Shown one piece after another: positions 18,035 to 27,009 of a stretch of DNA of 64,000 nt. The notes below the pieces were generated by a model. That model saw only the letters and a list, made by a program, of their open reading frames with translations. It was not told where the DNA came from and searched no databases. Origin of the DNA: Ramlibacter tataouinensis TTB310 (GTDB lineage: Bacteria > Pseudomonadota > Gammaproteobacteria > Burkholderiales > Burkholderiaceae_C); NCBI RefSeq assembly GCF_000215705.1, contig NC_015677.1, forward strand, positions 1,810,001 to 1,874,000, written 5' to 3'. Positions within the stretch are counted from its first letter, which is position 1. The number at the start of each line of letters is the position of its first letter. Made by a program: the position numbers and the translations under genes.

Positions 18035-18802
18035 ATGGCATCGAATCCCCCGTCCGCCGGCCGCGTGGCCATCGTCACCGGCGGCGGCACCGGCATCGGC
18101 AAGGCGGCGGCGCTGGCGCTGCTGGGCGGCGGCTGGCGCGTGGCCATCGCCGGCCGGCGGCGCGAGCCGCTGGAGCAGGTGGCGCAGGAGGCGCGTGCGC
18201 CGGGCCGCGCCCTCGCCGTGCCCACCGACGTCACCGACGCGGCTTCGGTCGCGGCGCTGTTCGAGGCCACGGTCAAGGCCTGGGGCCGCGTCGACCTGCT
18301 GTTCAACAACGCCGGCATGGGCCTGGGCGGCGCGGCGCTGGAGGACATCGCCATCGAGGACTGGAAGCGTGTGGTCGACACCAACCTCAGCGGCATGTTC
18401 TACGCCATCCAGCAGGCCTTCCGCGTGATGAAGGCGCAGCAGCCCCGCGGCGGCCGCATCATCAACAACGGCTCGATCTCGGCGCACGCGCCGCGTCCGG
18501 GTTCCATCGCCTACACCGCCACCAAGCACGCGGTGACGGGCCTGACCAAGGCGGCCTCGCTGGACGGGCGCAAGTGGGACATCGCGGTGGGCCAGATCGA
18601 CATCGGCAACGCCGCCACCGAGCTGGCGGCGCGCATGGCGCAGGGCGTGCCGCAGGCCAACGGCGAGATCGCGGTCGAGCCGCTGATGGACGTGTCCATC
18701 GTCGGCCAGTCGGTGCTGTACATGGCCAACCTGCCGCTGGAGGCCAACGTGCTGTTCCACACCGTGATGGCCACCAAGATGCCCTTCGTCGGCCGCGGCT
18801 GA
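18035..18802 (+). CDS. SDR family oxidoreductase
   Basis: A classical short-chain dehydrogenase of 255 residues. It has the cofactor motif [21 protein letters not shown], Ser in [10 protein letters not shown] and YTATK (YxxxK). The ATG at 18035 follows AAGGAGA at 8 nt, a strong ribosome site. It lies 32 bp after rnr and converges with nnr. The substrate cannot be inferred; the C-terminal region ([11 protein letters not shown]) matches a widespread family of uncharacterised SDRs. Confidence 0.85.
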   Translation: MASNPPSAGRVAIVTGGGTGIGKAAALALLGGGWRVAIAGRRREPLEQVAQEARAPGRALAVPTDVTDAASVAALFEATVKAWGRVDLLFNNAGMGLGGAALEDIAIEDWKRVVDTNLSGMFYAIQQAFRVMKAQQPRGGRIINNGSISAHAPRPGSIAYTATKHAVTGLTKAASLDGRKWDIAVGQIDIGNAATELAARMAQGVPQANGEIAVEPLMDVSIVGQSVLYMANLPLEANVLFHTVMATKMPFVGRG

Positions 18803-18816
18803 ACGCCGAGCTCCGG

Positions 18817-20268
18817 CTAGGGGCCGCTGCGGCTCCAGAAGCCGCGGCCGGCCAAGGCGGAGGCCACCAGCGGCTCGCCCTGGGGCCAGCGGTCCGCCGC
18901 CAGCCCATGGTCGAACACCGCGCCGGCCGCCGCCTGGAACGGCGCAGCTCCGGCGGCCAGCCGCGCCGCCACCAGGCCGGCCAGCACGTCGCCCGTGCCC
19001 GCGCTGGCCAGGCGTGCGTTCCCGGTGGGATTGATCAACGGCACGCCGGCCGGCTCGGCGACCACCGTGCCCGAACCCTTGAGCACCACCACGCAGCCGT
19101 GCCGCACCGCCAGCGTGTAGGCCGCGGCCAGCCGGTCGGCCTGCACCTCGGCCACCGTGCAGCCCAGCAGCCGCGCGGCTTCCAGCGGATGCGGCGTCAG
19201 CACCGTCGCCTGCTCGCCATGGCGCGCCCGCGCCTGCAGCAGCGGACGCAGGGCGGCGACGGCCGCCAGGGCATTCAGCGCGTCGGCGTCCAGCACCAGC
19301 GAGCGCGCCTGCAGCAGCACGCGCGGCAGCACGTCGCGCACGGCCTGCCCGCCGCCGCAGCCGCAGGCCACGTGCATGCCCGCCAGGTCCAGGCTGTCCC
19401 AGGCGCGCAGCATCAGCTCGGGCTGGCTGGCTTCGTAGGCCGGCCGCGCATCGTCGAGCAGCCCGACGAACACCCGGCCCGCGCCGGCGTGCAAGGCCGC
19501 CGTGGCCGCCAGCAGCGCGGCGCCCCCCATGCCCGGCGCGCCGCCGATCACGGCCACGTCGCCCCAGCTGCCCTTGTGCGAGGCATGCGGCCGGGACGCG
19601 GGTTGTGGCGCGCCGGCCAGCCAGGCGGTGGGCGGCTGGGCATGCTCCACGCCCAGGTCGTCCAGCCACACCTGGCCGGCCGCGTCGCGCCCGCCGGCGG
19701 TGAACAGGCCCGGCTTGAGCGTCAGCAGGCTGAGCGTGTGCGTGGCGCACACGGCGTCGCCGTGGCCGGTGTCCGCGTTCAGGCCGGAGGGCAGGTCCAC
19801 CGCCAGCACCGGGCAGGCGCCTGCGCTCAGGCGCTGCCGCCCGGCGGCGCCCGGGCCTTCCAGCGGGCGCCGCTGGCCGATGCCCAGCATCGCGTCGATG
19901 GCCAGGTCGCAGTCCTGCGGCGGCTGCGCAGCCAGCGGCACGCCGGCTTCGCGGGCGCGCCGCAGCGAGGCCAGCGCATCGGGCGGCGCGTCGATCTCGT
20001 TGCCCAGCCAGGTCACGACCGGCTGCTTGCCCCAGCGCCGCAGGTGCAGGGCCGCTTCCAGGCCATCACCGCCGTTGTTGCCGGGGCCGCAAGCCACCCA
20101 GACGGTGCGCGCATGGGGCGCGATGGCCAGCGCCAGCCGCGCCACCGCGAGGCCGGCACGCTGCATCAGCGTGTGCGGAGGCAGGCCGGCCGCTGCGGCA
20201 GTCTCCACCGCGCGCGTGGCGGCTGCGTCGAACAGGGGCCAGGCCGGCCCCGGGGCGATGCGTTGCAT
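18817..20268 (-). CDS. nnr: Bifunctional NAD(P)H-hydrate epimerase / ADP-dependent dehydratase
   Basis: Nnr repairs NAD(P)H hydrates: the N-terminal YjeF_N domain epimerises the R form, and the C-terminal carbohydrate-kinase-like domain dehydrates the S form with ADP. The 483-residue protein shows GPGNNGGDGLEAA and LAVDLPSGLNADTG in the N-domain. The C-domain shows VLTPHPLEAARLL, VLKGSGTVVA and NARLASAGTGDVLAG. Translation begins at ATG 20268, 26 bp after dadA. Length and two-domain order match the E. coli YjeF/Nnr type. Confidence 0.93.
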   Translation of the reverse strand: MQRIAPGPAWPLFDAAATRAVETAAAAGLPPHTLMQRAGLAVARLALAIAPHARTVWVACGPGNNGGDGLEAALHLRRWGKQPVVTWLGNEIDAPPDALASLRRAREAGVPLAAQPPQDCDLAIDAMLGIGQRRPLEGPGAAGRQRLSAGACPVLAVDLPSGLNADTGHGDAVCATHTLSLLTLKPGLFTAGGRDAAGQVWLDDLGVEHAQPPTAWLAGAPQPASRPHASHKGSWGDVAVIGGAPGMGGAALLAATAALHAGAGRVFVGLLDDARPAYEASQPELMLRAWDSLDLAGMHVACGCGGGQAVRDVLPRVLLQARSLVLDADALNALAAVAALRPLLQARARHGEQATVLTPHPLEAARLLGCTVAEVQADRLAAAYTLAVRHGCVVVLKGSGTVVAEPAGVPLINPTGNARLASAGTGDVLAGLVAARLAAGAAPFQAAAGAVFDHGLAADRWPQGEPLVASALAGRGFWSRSGP

Positions 20269-20294
20269 GGCGGCATTGTGAGGCCGCCCCGGGC

Positions 20295-21566
20295 TCAGGC
20301 GAACAGCCGCTCCACGCCCAGGCCTTCGATGTCCACGTCGGGCGGGCGCGCCCCCATCAGGTCGGCCACGGCACGCGCGCTGCCGCAGGCCAGGGCCCAG
20401 CCGCTGGAGCCGTGGCCCAGGTTGAGCCACACGCCGGGAATGCCGGTGGCGCCCAGCAGCGGCGGGCCGTCCGGCAGCATGGGCCGGGCGCCCTTCCACT
20501 CCTGCACCGCCGAACCCGTGTTGGCCAGCTGGGCCGCGCCCGGGAACCAGTCGTGCAGCACCTTGTACAAGGTCTGGATGGCCGCCGGGTTCTTGCGCTC
20601 GAGCCGGCCGCCGATCTCCGCGCTGCCGGCCACCCGCACGCGGTTGCCCAGCCGGGTGATGGCGACCTTGTAGCGCTCGTCCATCAGCGCGCTGCGGGGC
20701 GCGTTCAGCGGCTCGCGGATGGGCGCGCTCACCGAATAGCCGTACACCGGCGCCAGCGGGATGTGCAGCCCCAGCGGCCGCAGCAGGTCGGCCGAATCGG
20801 CGCCGCCGCACACCACCACCGCCTGGAACGGGCGCTCCTGCGGCGGCTGGCCGCCCGTGGACACGCGCAGCACGGCGGCGTTGGCGCGCTCCAGCGGCGC
20901 CACCGCGCTGTTGAACTCGAAGCGCACGCCCAGCGACTGGGCCTGGCCGCGCAGCAGCAGCGCGAACTGGCGGCAGTTGGCGACCCCGTCGTCGGGCAGG
21001 TGCACCGCGCCCGCGAACTCGGTGTCGGGGTTGAGCGCCGGTTCGATCGCGCGGGCCGCCTCCTGCGAGATCTCCTTGAAGCGCACCCCGGCTTCCTTGA
21101 GCACCGGCAGGCCGGCGTGCACCAGCTGGCGCTCTTTCTCCGAGCGCAGCAGCACCAGGTAGCCGGGGCTGCAGTCGTACTCCAGCTGCAGCGTCTCGGT
21201 CAGCTGGTGCATGCGGGCGCGGCTGTAGAAGGCCAGGCGCTGCAGGCGGGCCCGGTTGGCCAGGTAGGTCGCCGGGTCGCAGGCCCGCCACCAGGCCCAC
21301 ATCCAGCCCAGCTCGCGCGCCGACAGCGGCCAGGCCAGCTTGACGGCGCCATGGCGGCTGAACAGCGAGCGCATGGCCTTGGCCGGCATGCCCGGCGCCG
21401 CCCAGGGCGTCACATAGCCGGGCGCGACCACACCGGCATTGGCGAAGCTGGTCTCCTCGGCGGCGGCGCCGCGGCGCTCGAACACGGTGACTTCGTGCCC
21501 GTCGGCGGCGAGCTCGTAGGCCGTGGTGACGCCGATGATGCCGGCGCCCACGATGGCGATCTTCAT
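20295..21566 (-). CDS. dadA: D-amino acid dehydrogenase
   Basis: DadA is a membrane-associated FAD enzyme that oxidatively deaminates D-amino acids, passing electrons to the respiratory chain. The 423-residue protein starts with the dinucleotide-binding motif VGAGIIGVTTAYELAADGHEV. It has the DadA landmarks ETSFANAGVVAPGYVTPWAAPG and the C-terminal GHGSSGWALACGSARAVADL flavin-binding block. It begins directly after the amidase stop codon, so the amidase, dadA and nnr are probably one operon. Alanine racemase, the usual partner, is not in this window. Confidence 0.9.
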   Translation of the reverse strand: MKIAIVGAGIIGVTTAYELAADGHEVTVFERRGAAAEETSFANAGVVAPGYVTPWAAPGMPAKAMRSLFSRHGAVKLAWPLSARELGWMWAWWRACDPATYLANRARLQRLAFYSRARMHQLTETLQLEYDCSPGYLVLLRSEKERQLVHAGLPVLKEAGVRFKEISQEAARAIEPALNPDTEFAGAVHLPDDGVANCRQFALLLRGQAQSLGVRFEFNSAVAPLERANAAVLRVSTGGQPPQERPFQAVVVCGGADSADLLRPLGLHIPLAPVYGYSVSAPIREPLNAPRSALMDERYKVAITRLGNRVRVAGSAEIGGRLERKNPAAIQTLYKVLHDWFPGAAQLANTGSAVQEWKGARPMLPDGPPLLGATGIPGVWLNLGHGSSGWALACGSARAVADLMGARPPDVDIEGLGVERLFA

Positions 21567-22928
21567 TTAGGGCCTGGTGATGGAAGCGAGTGCCGTCTCG
21601 GCTTGCTGCGCGACGTTCAGCACGGTGTCGTCGCGCATCGCACTTTGCCAGATCATCAGCCCCACCGGGAGCTCGCCGGCGCCGTGGCAGGGGATGGAGA
21701 TGGCGCAGCCGTCGAGCATGTTGACCACGCTGGGGTTGCGCAGCAGCAGGGCGTTGACGCGGAAGAAGGCCTCGTCACGCGAGGCGTCGCCGGGCGCCAC
21801 CTGCGCGATGGGCGGGGCGACGATGGGCACGGTGGGCGAGAGCACGGCGTCGAAGCCCCGCAGCGAAGCCTCGACCCGGGCGATCCAGTCGCGCCGGGCG
21901 CGGATGAGTTCCAGGTACTCGTGCGCCTTCATGCCGGCGCCGCGTTCGATACGCGCCCGCACCCGCGGGTCGTAGCCGTCGCCGCGTGCCTCTAGCAGGC
22001 TGCGGTGCCAGGCGAAGCTTTCGGCCGCCGAGAAGCCACCCGTGGCCTGGATGCTGCCCAGGTCGCGGATGGCGTCCAGTTCGATCTCCTGCACCGTGGC
22101 GCCGGCGCTGCGCAGCCGGTCCAGGGCCCGTTCGAAGGCGGCGGCGACCGTGGCGTCCAGCCCGTCCAGCATCTGCGTGCACGGCACCGCCAGGCGGTAC
22201 GCGCGCAGCGGCGCCGTGCTGCGCACCACCTGGCGGCCGGCCAGGATCTCGTGCGCCAGGATGGCGTCGCGCACCGAGCGCGTCATCGCGCAGACCGTGT
22301 CCAGGGTGGCCGATAGCGGCAGGGCACCTTCCAGGGGCGTGAGGCGCTGGGTGTTCTTGAAGCCGACGATGCCGCACAGCGCCGCCGGGATGCGGATCGA
22401 GCCGCCGGTGTCCGAGCCCAGGCCGATGAAGGCGGCCCCGCCCGCCACGGACACGGCCGCGCCCGAGGACGAGCCACCCGGTATGCGCGGCGTCGCCGCG
22501 TCCGCCGGATTGGCCGGCGTGCGGAAGTGCGGGTTGGTGCCCACGCCGGAAAACGCGAACTCGGTCATGTGGGTGCGGCCCAGCACCGTGGCGCCGGCCG
22601 CCTTCAGCCGGGCCACGGCGGGCGCATCGCGCTGGGCGGCAGGCGCGTCGGCCAGCACGCGCGAGCCGGCGGGCGTGGGCTGGCCGGCCAGGTCGAACAG
22701 GTCCTTGACCGAGACCGGCAGGCCGCCCAGCGGCAACGCCTGCCGGGCCGGGTCGGCTGCCTGCTGCAGGGCCTGGTCACGGAAGGTTTTCAGGAAGGCG
22801 GGGGCGCAGACCGGGGAGTCCGCAGCCTCGAGGGCGCGGTCCAGTTCGGCGGCGGTGCTGCCGCGTCCGGCGCGGATGCGCTCGAGTGTGGCGATGAGGT
22901 CGTGCGGCGGTTGGGCGTGGGGGCTCAT
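21567..22928 (-). CDS. Amidase (amidase signature family)
   Basis: A 453-residue amidase-signature enzyme with the complete Ser-cisSer-Lys triad: Lys in LPVSVKDLFD, cis-Ser in GGSSSGAAV, and the nucleophilic Ser in GSDTGGSIRIPAALCG. It resembles GatA, but there are no gatB/gatC neighbours, so it is more likely a free amide hydrolase. Its placement just before dadA suggests release of amino acids or amides feeding D-amino acid oxidation (inference). The start codon overlaps the extended -10 box of the divergent rpsB promoter. Confidence 0.88.
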   Translation of the reverse strand: MSPHAQPPHDLIATLERIRAGRGSTAAELDRALEAADSPVCAPAFLKTFRDQALQQAADPARQALPLGGLPVSVKDLFDLAGQPTPAGSRVLADAPAAQRDAPAVARLKAAGATVLGRTHMTEFAFSGVGTNPHFRTPANPADAATPRIPGGSSSGAAVSVAGGAAFIGLGSDTGGSIRIPAALCGIVGFKNTQRLTPLEGALPLSATLDTVCAMTRSVRDAILAHEILAGRQVVRSTAPLRAYRLAVPCTQMLDGLDATVAAAFERALDRLRSAGATVQEIELDAIRDLGSIQATGGFSAAESFAWHRSLLEARGDGYDPRVRARIERGAGMKAHEYLELIRARRDWIARVEASLRGFDAVLSPTVPIVAPPIAQVAPGDASRDEAFFRVNALLLRNPSVVNMLDGCAISIPCHGAGELPVGLMIWQSAMRDDTVLNVAQQAETALASITRP

Positions 22929-22936
22929 GCTAGAAT
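22928..22936 (+). promoter_or_regulatory. Extended -10 promoter of the rpsB operon
   Basis: TGCTAGAAT is a strong extended -10 element. Initiation near 22943 would make a leader of about 140 nt before rpsB, starting with the large hairpin at 22943-22989. Confidence 0.6.
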
Positions 22937-22942
22937 TTCACG

Positions 22943-22989
22943 GCTTTGCTGGGCGCTGGCACGCGCGTGCCAAGCGTCATCAGCAAAGT
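22943..22989 (+). promoter_or_regulatory. Long hairpin at the 5' end of the rpsB leader
   Basis: GCTTTGCTG at 22943-22951 pairs with CAGCAAAGT at 22981-22989. Inside it, the 16-nt palindrome TGGCACGCGCGTGCCA (22957-22972) extends the stem. No U-run follows, so it is not a terminator. It may stabilise the mRNA or act in S2-mediated autoregulation, which is known for rpsB-tsf in E. coli; the structure here is inferred. Confidence 0.55.
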
Positions 22990-23081
22990 CAAAACTCGCG
23001 AATCCTTCCCAACAAGGTGTCGGGGCCTTTTCGAGGCGCTGATTTCGGGGCGGATTTTAGACCCAACCTTAGGAAAAACTC

Positions 23082-23834
23082 ATGCCCGCAACCATGCGTG
23101 AAATGCTGGAAGCCGGTGTCCATTTCGGGCACCAGACGCGCTTCTGGAACCCCAAGATGGCCCCCTTCATCTTCGGCCATCGCAACAAGATCCACATCAT
23201 CAACCTGGAAAAGTCGCTGCCGATGTTCCAGGACGCGATGAAGTTCGTGAAGCAGCTGTCGGCCAACCGCGGCACCATCCTGATGGTGGGCACCAAGCGC
23301 CAGGCCCGCGAGATCGTGTCGAGCGAAGCCAAGCGCGCCGGCGTGCCCTACGTCGACCAGCGCTGGCTGGGCGGCATGCTGACCAACTTCAAGACCGTCA
23401 AGACCTCGATCAAGCGCCTGAAGGACATGAAGGCCCAGCAGGAAGCCGGCCTGGAGTCCATGAGCAAGAAGGAACAGCTGATGTTCCAGCGCGAGATGGA
23501 GAAGCTCGAGAAGGACATCGGCGGTATCCAGGACATGAACAGCCTGCCGGACGCCATCTTCGTGATCGACGTGGGCTTCCACAAGATCGCCGTGTCCGAG
23601 GCCAAGAAGCTGGGCATCCCGCTGGTGGGCGTGGTCGACTCCAACCACTCGCCCGAGGGCATCGACTACGTGATCCCCGGCAATGACGACTCTTCCAAGG
23701 CCGTCACCCTGTACGCCCGCGGCATCGCCGACGCCATCCTCGAGGGCCGCTCCAGCGCCATGAACGACGTGGTCAAGGCCGTCTCCGACGGCGGCGACGA
23801 GTTCGTGGAAGTGGAAGAGGGCGCCAACGCCTGA
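23082..23834 (+). CDS. rpsB: 30S ribosomal protein S2
   Basis: S2 (uS2) is a late-binding small-subunit protein. The 250-residue product has the family start [22 protein letters not shown], plus [25 protein letters not shown] and [27 protein letters not shown] lies 7 nt upstream of the ATG. It is followed by an attenuator-type terminator and then tsf, the classic rpsB-tsf pair. Confidence 0.98.
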   Translation: MPATMREMLEAGVHFGHQTRFWNPKMAPFIFGHRNKIHIINLEKSLPMFQDAMKFVKQLSANRGTILMVGTKRQAREIVSSEAKRAGVPYVDQRWLGGMLTNFKTVKTSIKRLKDMKAQQEAGLESMSKKEQLMFQREMEKLEKDIGGIQDMNSLPDAIFVIDVGFHKIAVSEAKKLGIPLVGVVDSNHSPEGIDYVIPGNDDSSKAVTLYARGIADAILEGRSSAMNDVVKAVSDGGDEFVEVEEGANA

Positions 23835-23855
23835 TCCCCGGGACATCTCCGAAGG

Positions 23856-23880
23856 AAGGGGGCTCTCGGGCCCCCTTTTT
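23856..23880 (+). terminator. Rho-independent terminator between rpsB and tsf
   Basis: AAGGGGGC at 23856-23863 pairs with GCCCCCTT at 23870-23877 across a 6-nt loop, running straight into TTTTT. A partial terminator at this position would set S2 production above EF-Ts, as the intercistronic attenuator does in E. coli. Confidence 0.8.
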
Positions 23881-23906
23881 CCAATCTGTTGAAAGGTAGA
23901 GAAGAA

Positions 23907-24800
23907 ATGGCTGCAATCACCGCAAGCATGGTCGCCGAGCTGCGCGGCAAGACCGACGCCCCGATGATGGAGTGCAAGAAGGCCCTGACCGAGGCCGGCG
24001 GCAACCTGGAGAAGGCCGAGGAGATCCTGCGCGTCAAGCTGGGCAACAAGGCCGGCAAGGCCGCCGCCCGCGTCACGGCCGAAGGCGTGGTGTCCGCCTG
24101 GATCGAGGGGACGACCGGCGCGCTGCTGGAGACCAACTGCGAAACCGACTTCGTCACCAAGAACGACAGCTTCCTGGCCCTGGCCCGCGCGGCGGCCGAG
24201 CTGGTCGCCCGGCACAATCCGTCGGACGTGGCGGCCCTGGGTGCGCTGCCCTACAGCCAGGACGGCTTCGGCCCCACGCTGGAAGACGTGCGCAAGGGCC
24301 TGATCGGCAAGATCGGCGAGAACATGAGCTTCCGGCGCTTCAAGCGCTTTTCGGGCGGCAACAAGCTGGCTTCCTACCTGCACGGCACGCGCATCGGCGT
24401 GGTGGTGGAGTACCAGGGCGACGACACCGCCGCCAAGGACGTGGCCATGCACGTGGCCGCGATGAAGCCGGTGGCGCTGGCCAGCAGCGACGTGCCGGCC
24501 GAGCTGATCGAGAAGGAGCGTTCGGTGGCCACGGCCAAGGCCCAGGAATCCGGCAAGCCGGCCGACATCGCCGCCAAGATGATCGAAGGCTCGGTGCAGA
24601 AGTACCTCAAGGAGGTGTCGCTGTTCAACCAGCCCTTCGTGAAGAACGACAAACAGACCGTCGAGCAGATGCTCAAGGCCGCCGGCACCACCGTCAAGGG
24701 CTTCACCCTGTACGTGGTGGGCGAGGGCATCGAGAAGAAGGTCGACGACTTCGCGGCCGAAGTGGCCGCGCAGGTGGCCGCCGCCAAGAGCACGGCCTGA
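23907..24800 (+). CDS. tsf: Translation elongation factor Ts
   Basis: EF-Ts recycles EF-Tu by GDP/GTP exchange. The 297-residue protein begins [20 protein letters not shown] with the UBA-like domain and [19 protein letters not shown]. The core shows [13 protein letters not shown], with the Asp-Phe pair that contacts EF-Tu. The ATG at 23907 is preferred over the in-frame TTG at 23889 because AGAGAAG precedes it and the protein start matches the family. An 18-nt GC palindrome follows the stop. Confidence 0.98.
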   Translation: MAAITASMVAELRGKTDAPMMECKKALTEAGGNLEKAEEILRVKLGNKAGKAAARVTAEGVVSAWIEGTTGALLETNCETDFVTKNDSFLALARAAAELVARHNPSDVAALGALPYSQDGFGPTLEDVRKGLIGKIGENMSFRRFKRFSGGNKLASYLHGTRIGVVVEYQGDDTAAKDVAMHVAAMKPVALASSDVPAELIEKERSVATAKAQESGKPADIAAKMIEGSVQKYLKEVSLFNQPFVKNDKQTVEQMLKAAGTTVKGFTLYVVGEGIEKKVDDFAAEVAAQVAAAKSTA

Positions 24801-24807
24801 GGTAAAA

Positions 24808-24825
24808 GGCGGCCGCGCGGCCGCC
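24808..24825 (+). terminator. GC palindrome after tsf
   Basis: GGCGGCCGCGCGGCCGCC is a perfect palindrome able to form a 7-bp hairpin with a 4-nt loop. There is no U-run, so it is at best a weak terminator or RNA-processing/pausing site. Confidence 0.35.
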
Positions 24826-24845
24826 ACCGTCCACGGCAACGCCGC

Positions 24846-24851
24846 TACACT
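24846..24851 (+). promoter_or_regulatory. Candidate internal -10 (TACACT) upstream of pyrH
   Basis: TACACT lies 28 nt before the pyrH ATG, downstream of the GC palindrome. It could restart transcription of the pyrH-to-rnhB part of the operon. No -35 is evident. Confidence 0.3.
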
Positions 24852-24879
24852 CCACCCGTTCATTCCAGGAGCCCCTCCC

Positions 24880-25602
24880 ATGCCCGACGCCCAGCCGGCC
24901 CACAAGCGCATCTTGCTGAAGCTGTCGGGAGAGGCGCTGATGGGCGACGACGCCTTCGGCATCAACCGCTCCACCATCGTTCGCATGGTGCAGGAGGTGG
25001 CCGAGGTGGTGCACATGGGCGTGCAGGTGGCGGTGGTCATCGGCGGCGGCAACATCTTCCGCGGCGTGGCCGGCGGTGCGGTGGGCATGGACCGGGCCAC
25101 GGCCGACTACATGGGCATGCTGGCCACGGTGATGAACGCGCTGGCCCTGGCCGACGCCATGAACAAGCAGGGGCTGATCGCCCGGGTGATGTCGGCCATT
25201 GCCATCGAGCAGGTGGTCGAGCCCTACGTGCGGCCCAAGGCGCTGCAGTACCTGGAAGAGGGCAAGGTCGTGATCTTCGCCGCCGGCACCGGCAACCCGT
25301 TCTTCACCACCGACACGGCGGCGGCGCTGCGCGGCGCGGAGATCGGCGCCGAGCTGGTGCTCAAGGCGACCAAGGTCGACGGCGTGTACTCCGCCGATCC
25401 CAAGAAAGACCCGTCGGCCACGCGCTACAACCAGCTGTCGTTCGACCAGGCCATGAACCAGAACCTGGGCATCATGGACGCCACCGCGTTCGCGCTGTGC
25501 CGCGACCAGAAGCTGCCGATCAAGGTGTTTTCCATCTTCAAGAACGGCGCGCTCAAGCGCGTGGTGATGGGCGAGGACGAGGGCACCCTGGTCTACGCCT
25601 GA
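24880..25602 (+). CDS. pyrH: Uridylate kinase
   Basis: PyrH phosphorylates UMP to UDP and is hexameric and allosterically regulated in bacteria. The 240-residue amino-acid-kinase-fold protein shows [66 protein letters not shown] and [19 protein letters not shown] lies 8 nt before the ATG. It sits between tsf and frr in the usual order. Confidence 0.98.
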   Translation: MPDAQPAHKRILLKLSGEALMGDDAFGINRSTIVRMVQEVAEVVHMGVQVAVVIGGGNIFRGVAGGAVGMDRATADYMGMLATVMNALALADAMNKQGLIARVMSAIAIEQVVEPYVRPKALQYLEEGKVVIFAAGTGNPFFTTDTAAALRGAEIGAELVLKATKVDGVYSADPKKDPSATRYNQLSFDQAMNQNLGIMDATAFALCRDQKLPIKVFSIFKNGALKRVVMGEDEGTLVYA

Positions 25603-25618
25603 CAGGAGAGACGCAACC

Positions 25619-26182
25619 ATGAGCACGATTGCCGAGATCAAGAAGACGACGCAGGCCAAGATGGACCAGTCCATCGCCGCCTTCAAGAACAACCTGACCA
25701 AGATCCGCACCGGCCGGGCCAATCCGGCGCTGCTGGACACGGTGCAGGTGGACTACTACGGCTCCATGATGCCGATCAGCCAGGTGGCCAACGTCTCGCT
25801 GCTGGACGCGCGCACCATCAGCGTCCAGCCCTGGGAGAAGGGCATGGGCGCCAAGATCGAGAAGGCCATCCGCGAGAGCGACCTGGGCCTGAACCCGGCC
25901 TCCATGGGCGACCTGATCCGCGTGCCCATGCCGCCCATGAGCGAGGAGCGCCGCAAGGAGATGACCAAGCTGGTGCGCCACGAGGGCGAGAACGCCAAGA
26001 TCGCGATCCGCAACCTGCGCCGCGACGCCAACGAGCACGTCAAGAAGCTGGTCAAGGACAAGCAGGCGTCGGAGGACGACCAGAAGCGCTCCGAGGCCGA
26101 CATCCAGAAGGTCACCGACAGGCACATCGCCGAGATCGACAGCATGGTGGCCGCGAAGGAACAAGAGATCATGGCGGTATGA
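25619..26182 (+). CDS. frr: Ribosome recycling factor
   Basis: RRF splits post-termination ribosomes together with EF-G. The 187-residue protein shows the family core [60 protein letters not shown] and a long helical second half ([18 protein letters not shown]). An AGGAGAG ribosome site lies just before the ATG, 16 bp after pyrH. Confidence 0.98.
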   Translation: MSTIAEIKKTTQAKMDQSIAAFKNNLTKIRTGRANPALLDTVQVDYYGSMMPISQVANVSLLDARTISVQPWEKGMGAKIEKAIRESDLGLNPASMGDLIRVPMPPMSEERRKEMTKLVRHEGENAKIAIRNLRRDANEHVKKLVKDKQASEDDQKRSEADIQKVTDRHIAEIDSMVAAKEQEIMAV

Positions 26183-26187
26183 AACCG

Positions 26188-26236
26188 GCCCCCACGCTCC
26201 CCCACTGCGTGTGGCTCGCTGCCTCCCGAGGGGGCC
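26188..26236 (+). repeat. REP-like GC-rich intergenic element between frr and uppS
   Basis: The 97-bp frr-uppS gap holds GGCCCCC (26188-26194) and its complement GGGGGCC (26230-26236) around CTCCCCCACTGCGTGTGGCT and GCTGCCTCCCGAG. From memory this resembles a short repeat scattered in intergenic regions of Comamonadaceae genomes; I could not check this. It has no coding potential. Confidence 0.4.
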
Positions 26237-26279
26237 TTCGCGGCTTGGGACGGCCCAGCGCCGCTCAAGGTCGCCGCCG

Positions 26280-27002
26280 ATGAGCGCGGTGCCGCACCAC
26301 ATTGCCATCGTCATGGATGGCAACGGCCGGTGGGCCACCCGGCGCTACCTGCCGCGCGTGGCTGGCCACAAGATGGGGGTCGATGCGCTGCGCGCCTGCG
26401 TGCGGCACTGCGGCGACCGCGGCGTCAAGGTGCTCACCGTGTTCGCCTTCTCCTCGGAGAACTGGAACCGGCCGGCCGACGAGGTCTCGGGCCTGATGGA
26501 ACTGCTGGCGATCGCGCTGTCGCGCGAGGTGCCGCAGCTCAAGGCCGAGGGCGTGCGCATCCATTTCGTGGGCGACCGCTCCAAGCTGCCGGCCAAGGTC
26601 AAGACCGGGCTGAGCCAGGCCGAGGCCGCCACCGCCGCCAACACGCGCCTGGTGCTCAACGTCTGCTTCAATTACGGCGGCCGCTGGGACATGGCGCAGG
26701 CCGCCGCGCGCCTGGCGGACGAGGGCAAGCCCATCAACGAGGCCACGCTGTCGGCCGCCATGGCGCTGGCCCATGTGCCCGACCCCGACCTGGTGATCCG
26801 CACCGGCGGCGAGCAGCGCATCAGCAACTTCCTGCTGTGGCAGGCCGCCTATTCCGAGCTGTACTTCAGCGACAAGCTCTGGCCCGAGTTCAACACCGCG
26901 GCGCTGGACGCCGCGATCGCCGACTTCGCCCGCCGGGAGCGCCGCTTCGGCAAGACGTCCGAGCAGCTCACGCCTGCCGCGGTGAGCAAGAAGGCTGCTT
27001 GA
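26280..27002 (+). CDS. uppS: Isoprenyl transferase (undecaprenyl diphosphate synthase)
   Basis: UppS extends farnesyl diphosphate with isopentenyl diphosphate to the C55 lipid carrier for peptidoglycan and O-antigen. The 240-residue cis-prenyltransferase has [13 protein letters not shown] (catalytic Asp), [27 protein letters not shown] and the C-terminal [19 protein letters not shown]. The ATG at 26280 is preferred because upstream codons belong to the intergenic repeat. It is 7 bp before cdsA. Confidence 0.96.
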   Translation: MSAVPHHIAIVMDGNGRWATRRYLPRVAGHKMGVDALRACVRHCGDRGVKVLTVFAFSSENWNRPADEVSGLMELLAIALSREVPQLKAEGVRIHFVGDRSKLPAKVKTGLSQAEAATAANTRLVLNVCFNYGGRWDMAQAAARLADEGKPINEATLSAAMALAHVPDPDLVIRTGGEQRISNFLLWQAAYSELYFSDKLWPEFNTAALDAAIADFARRERRFGKTSEQLTPAAVSKKAA

Positions 27003-27009
27003 CGCATCC

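Noticed and set aside
15741..18041. 766-codon minus-strand frame opposite rnr
   Set aside because: Antisense to a fully motif-supported RNase R; biased composition and no recognisable domain.
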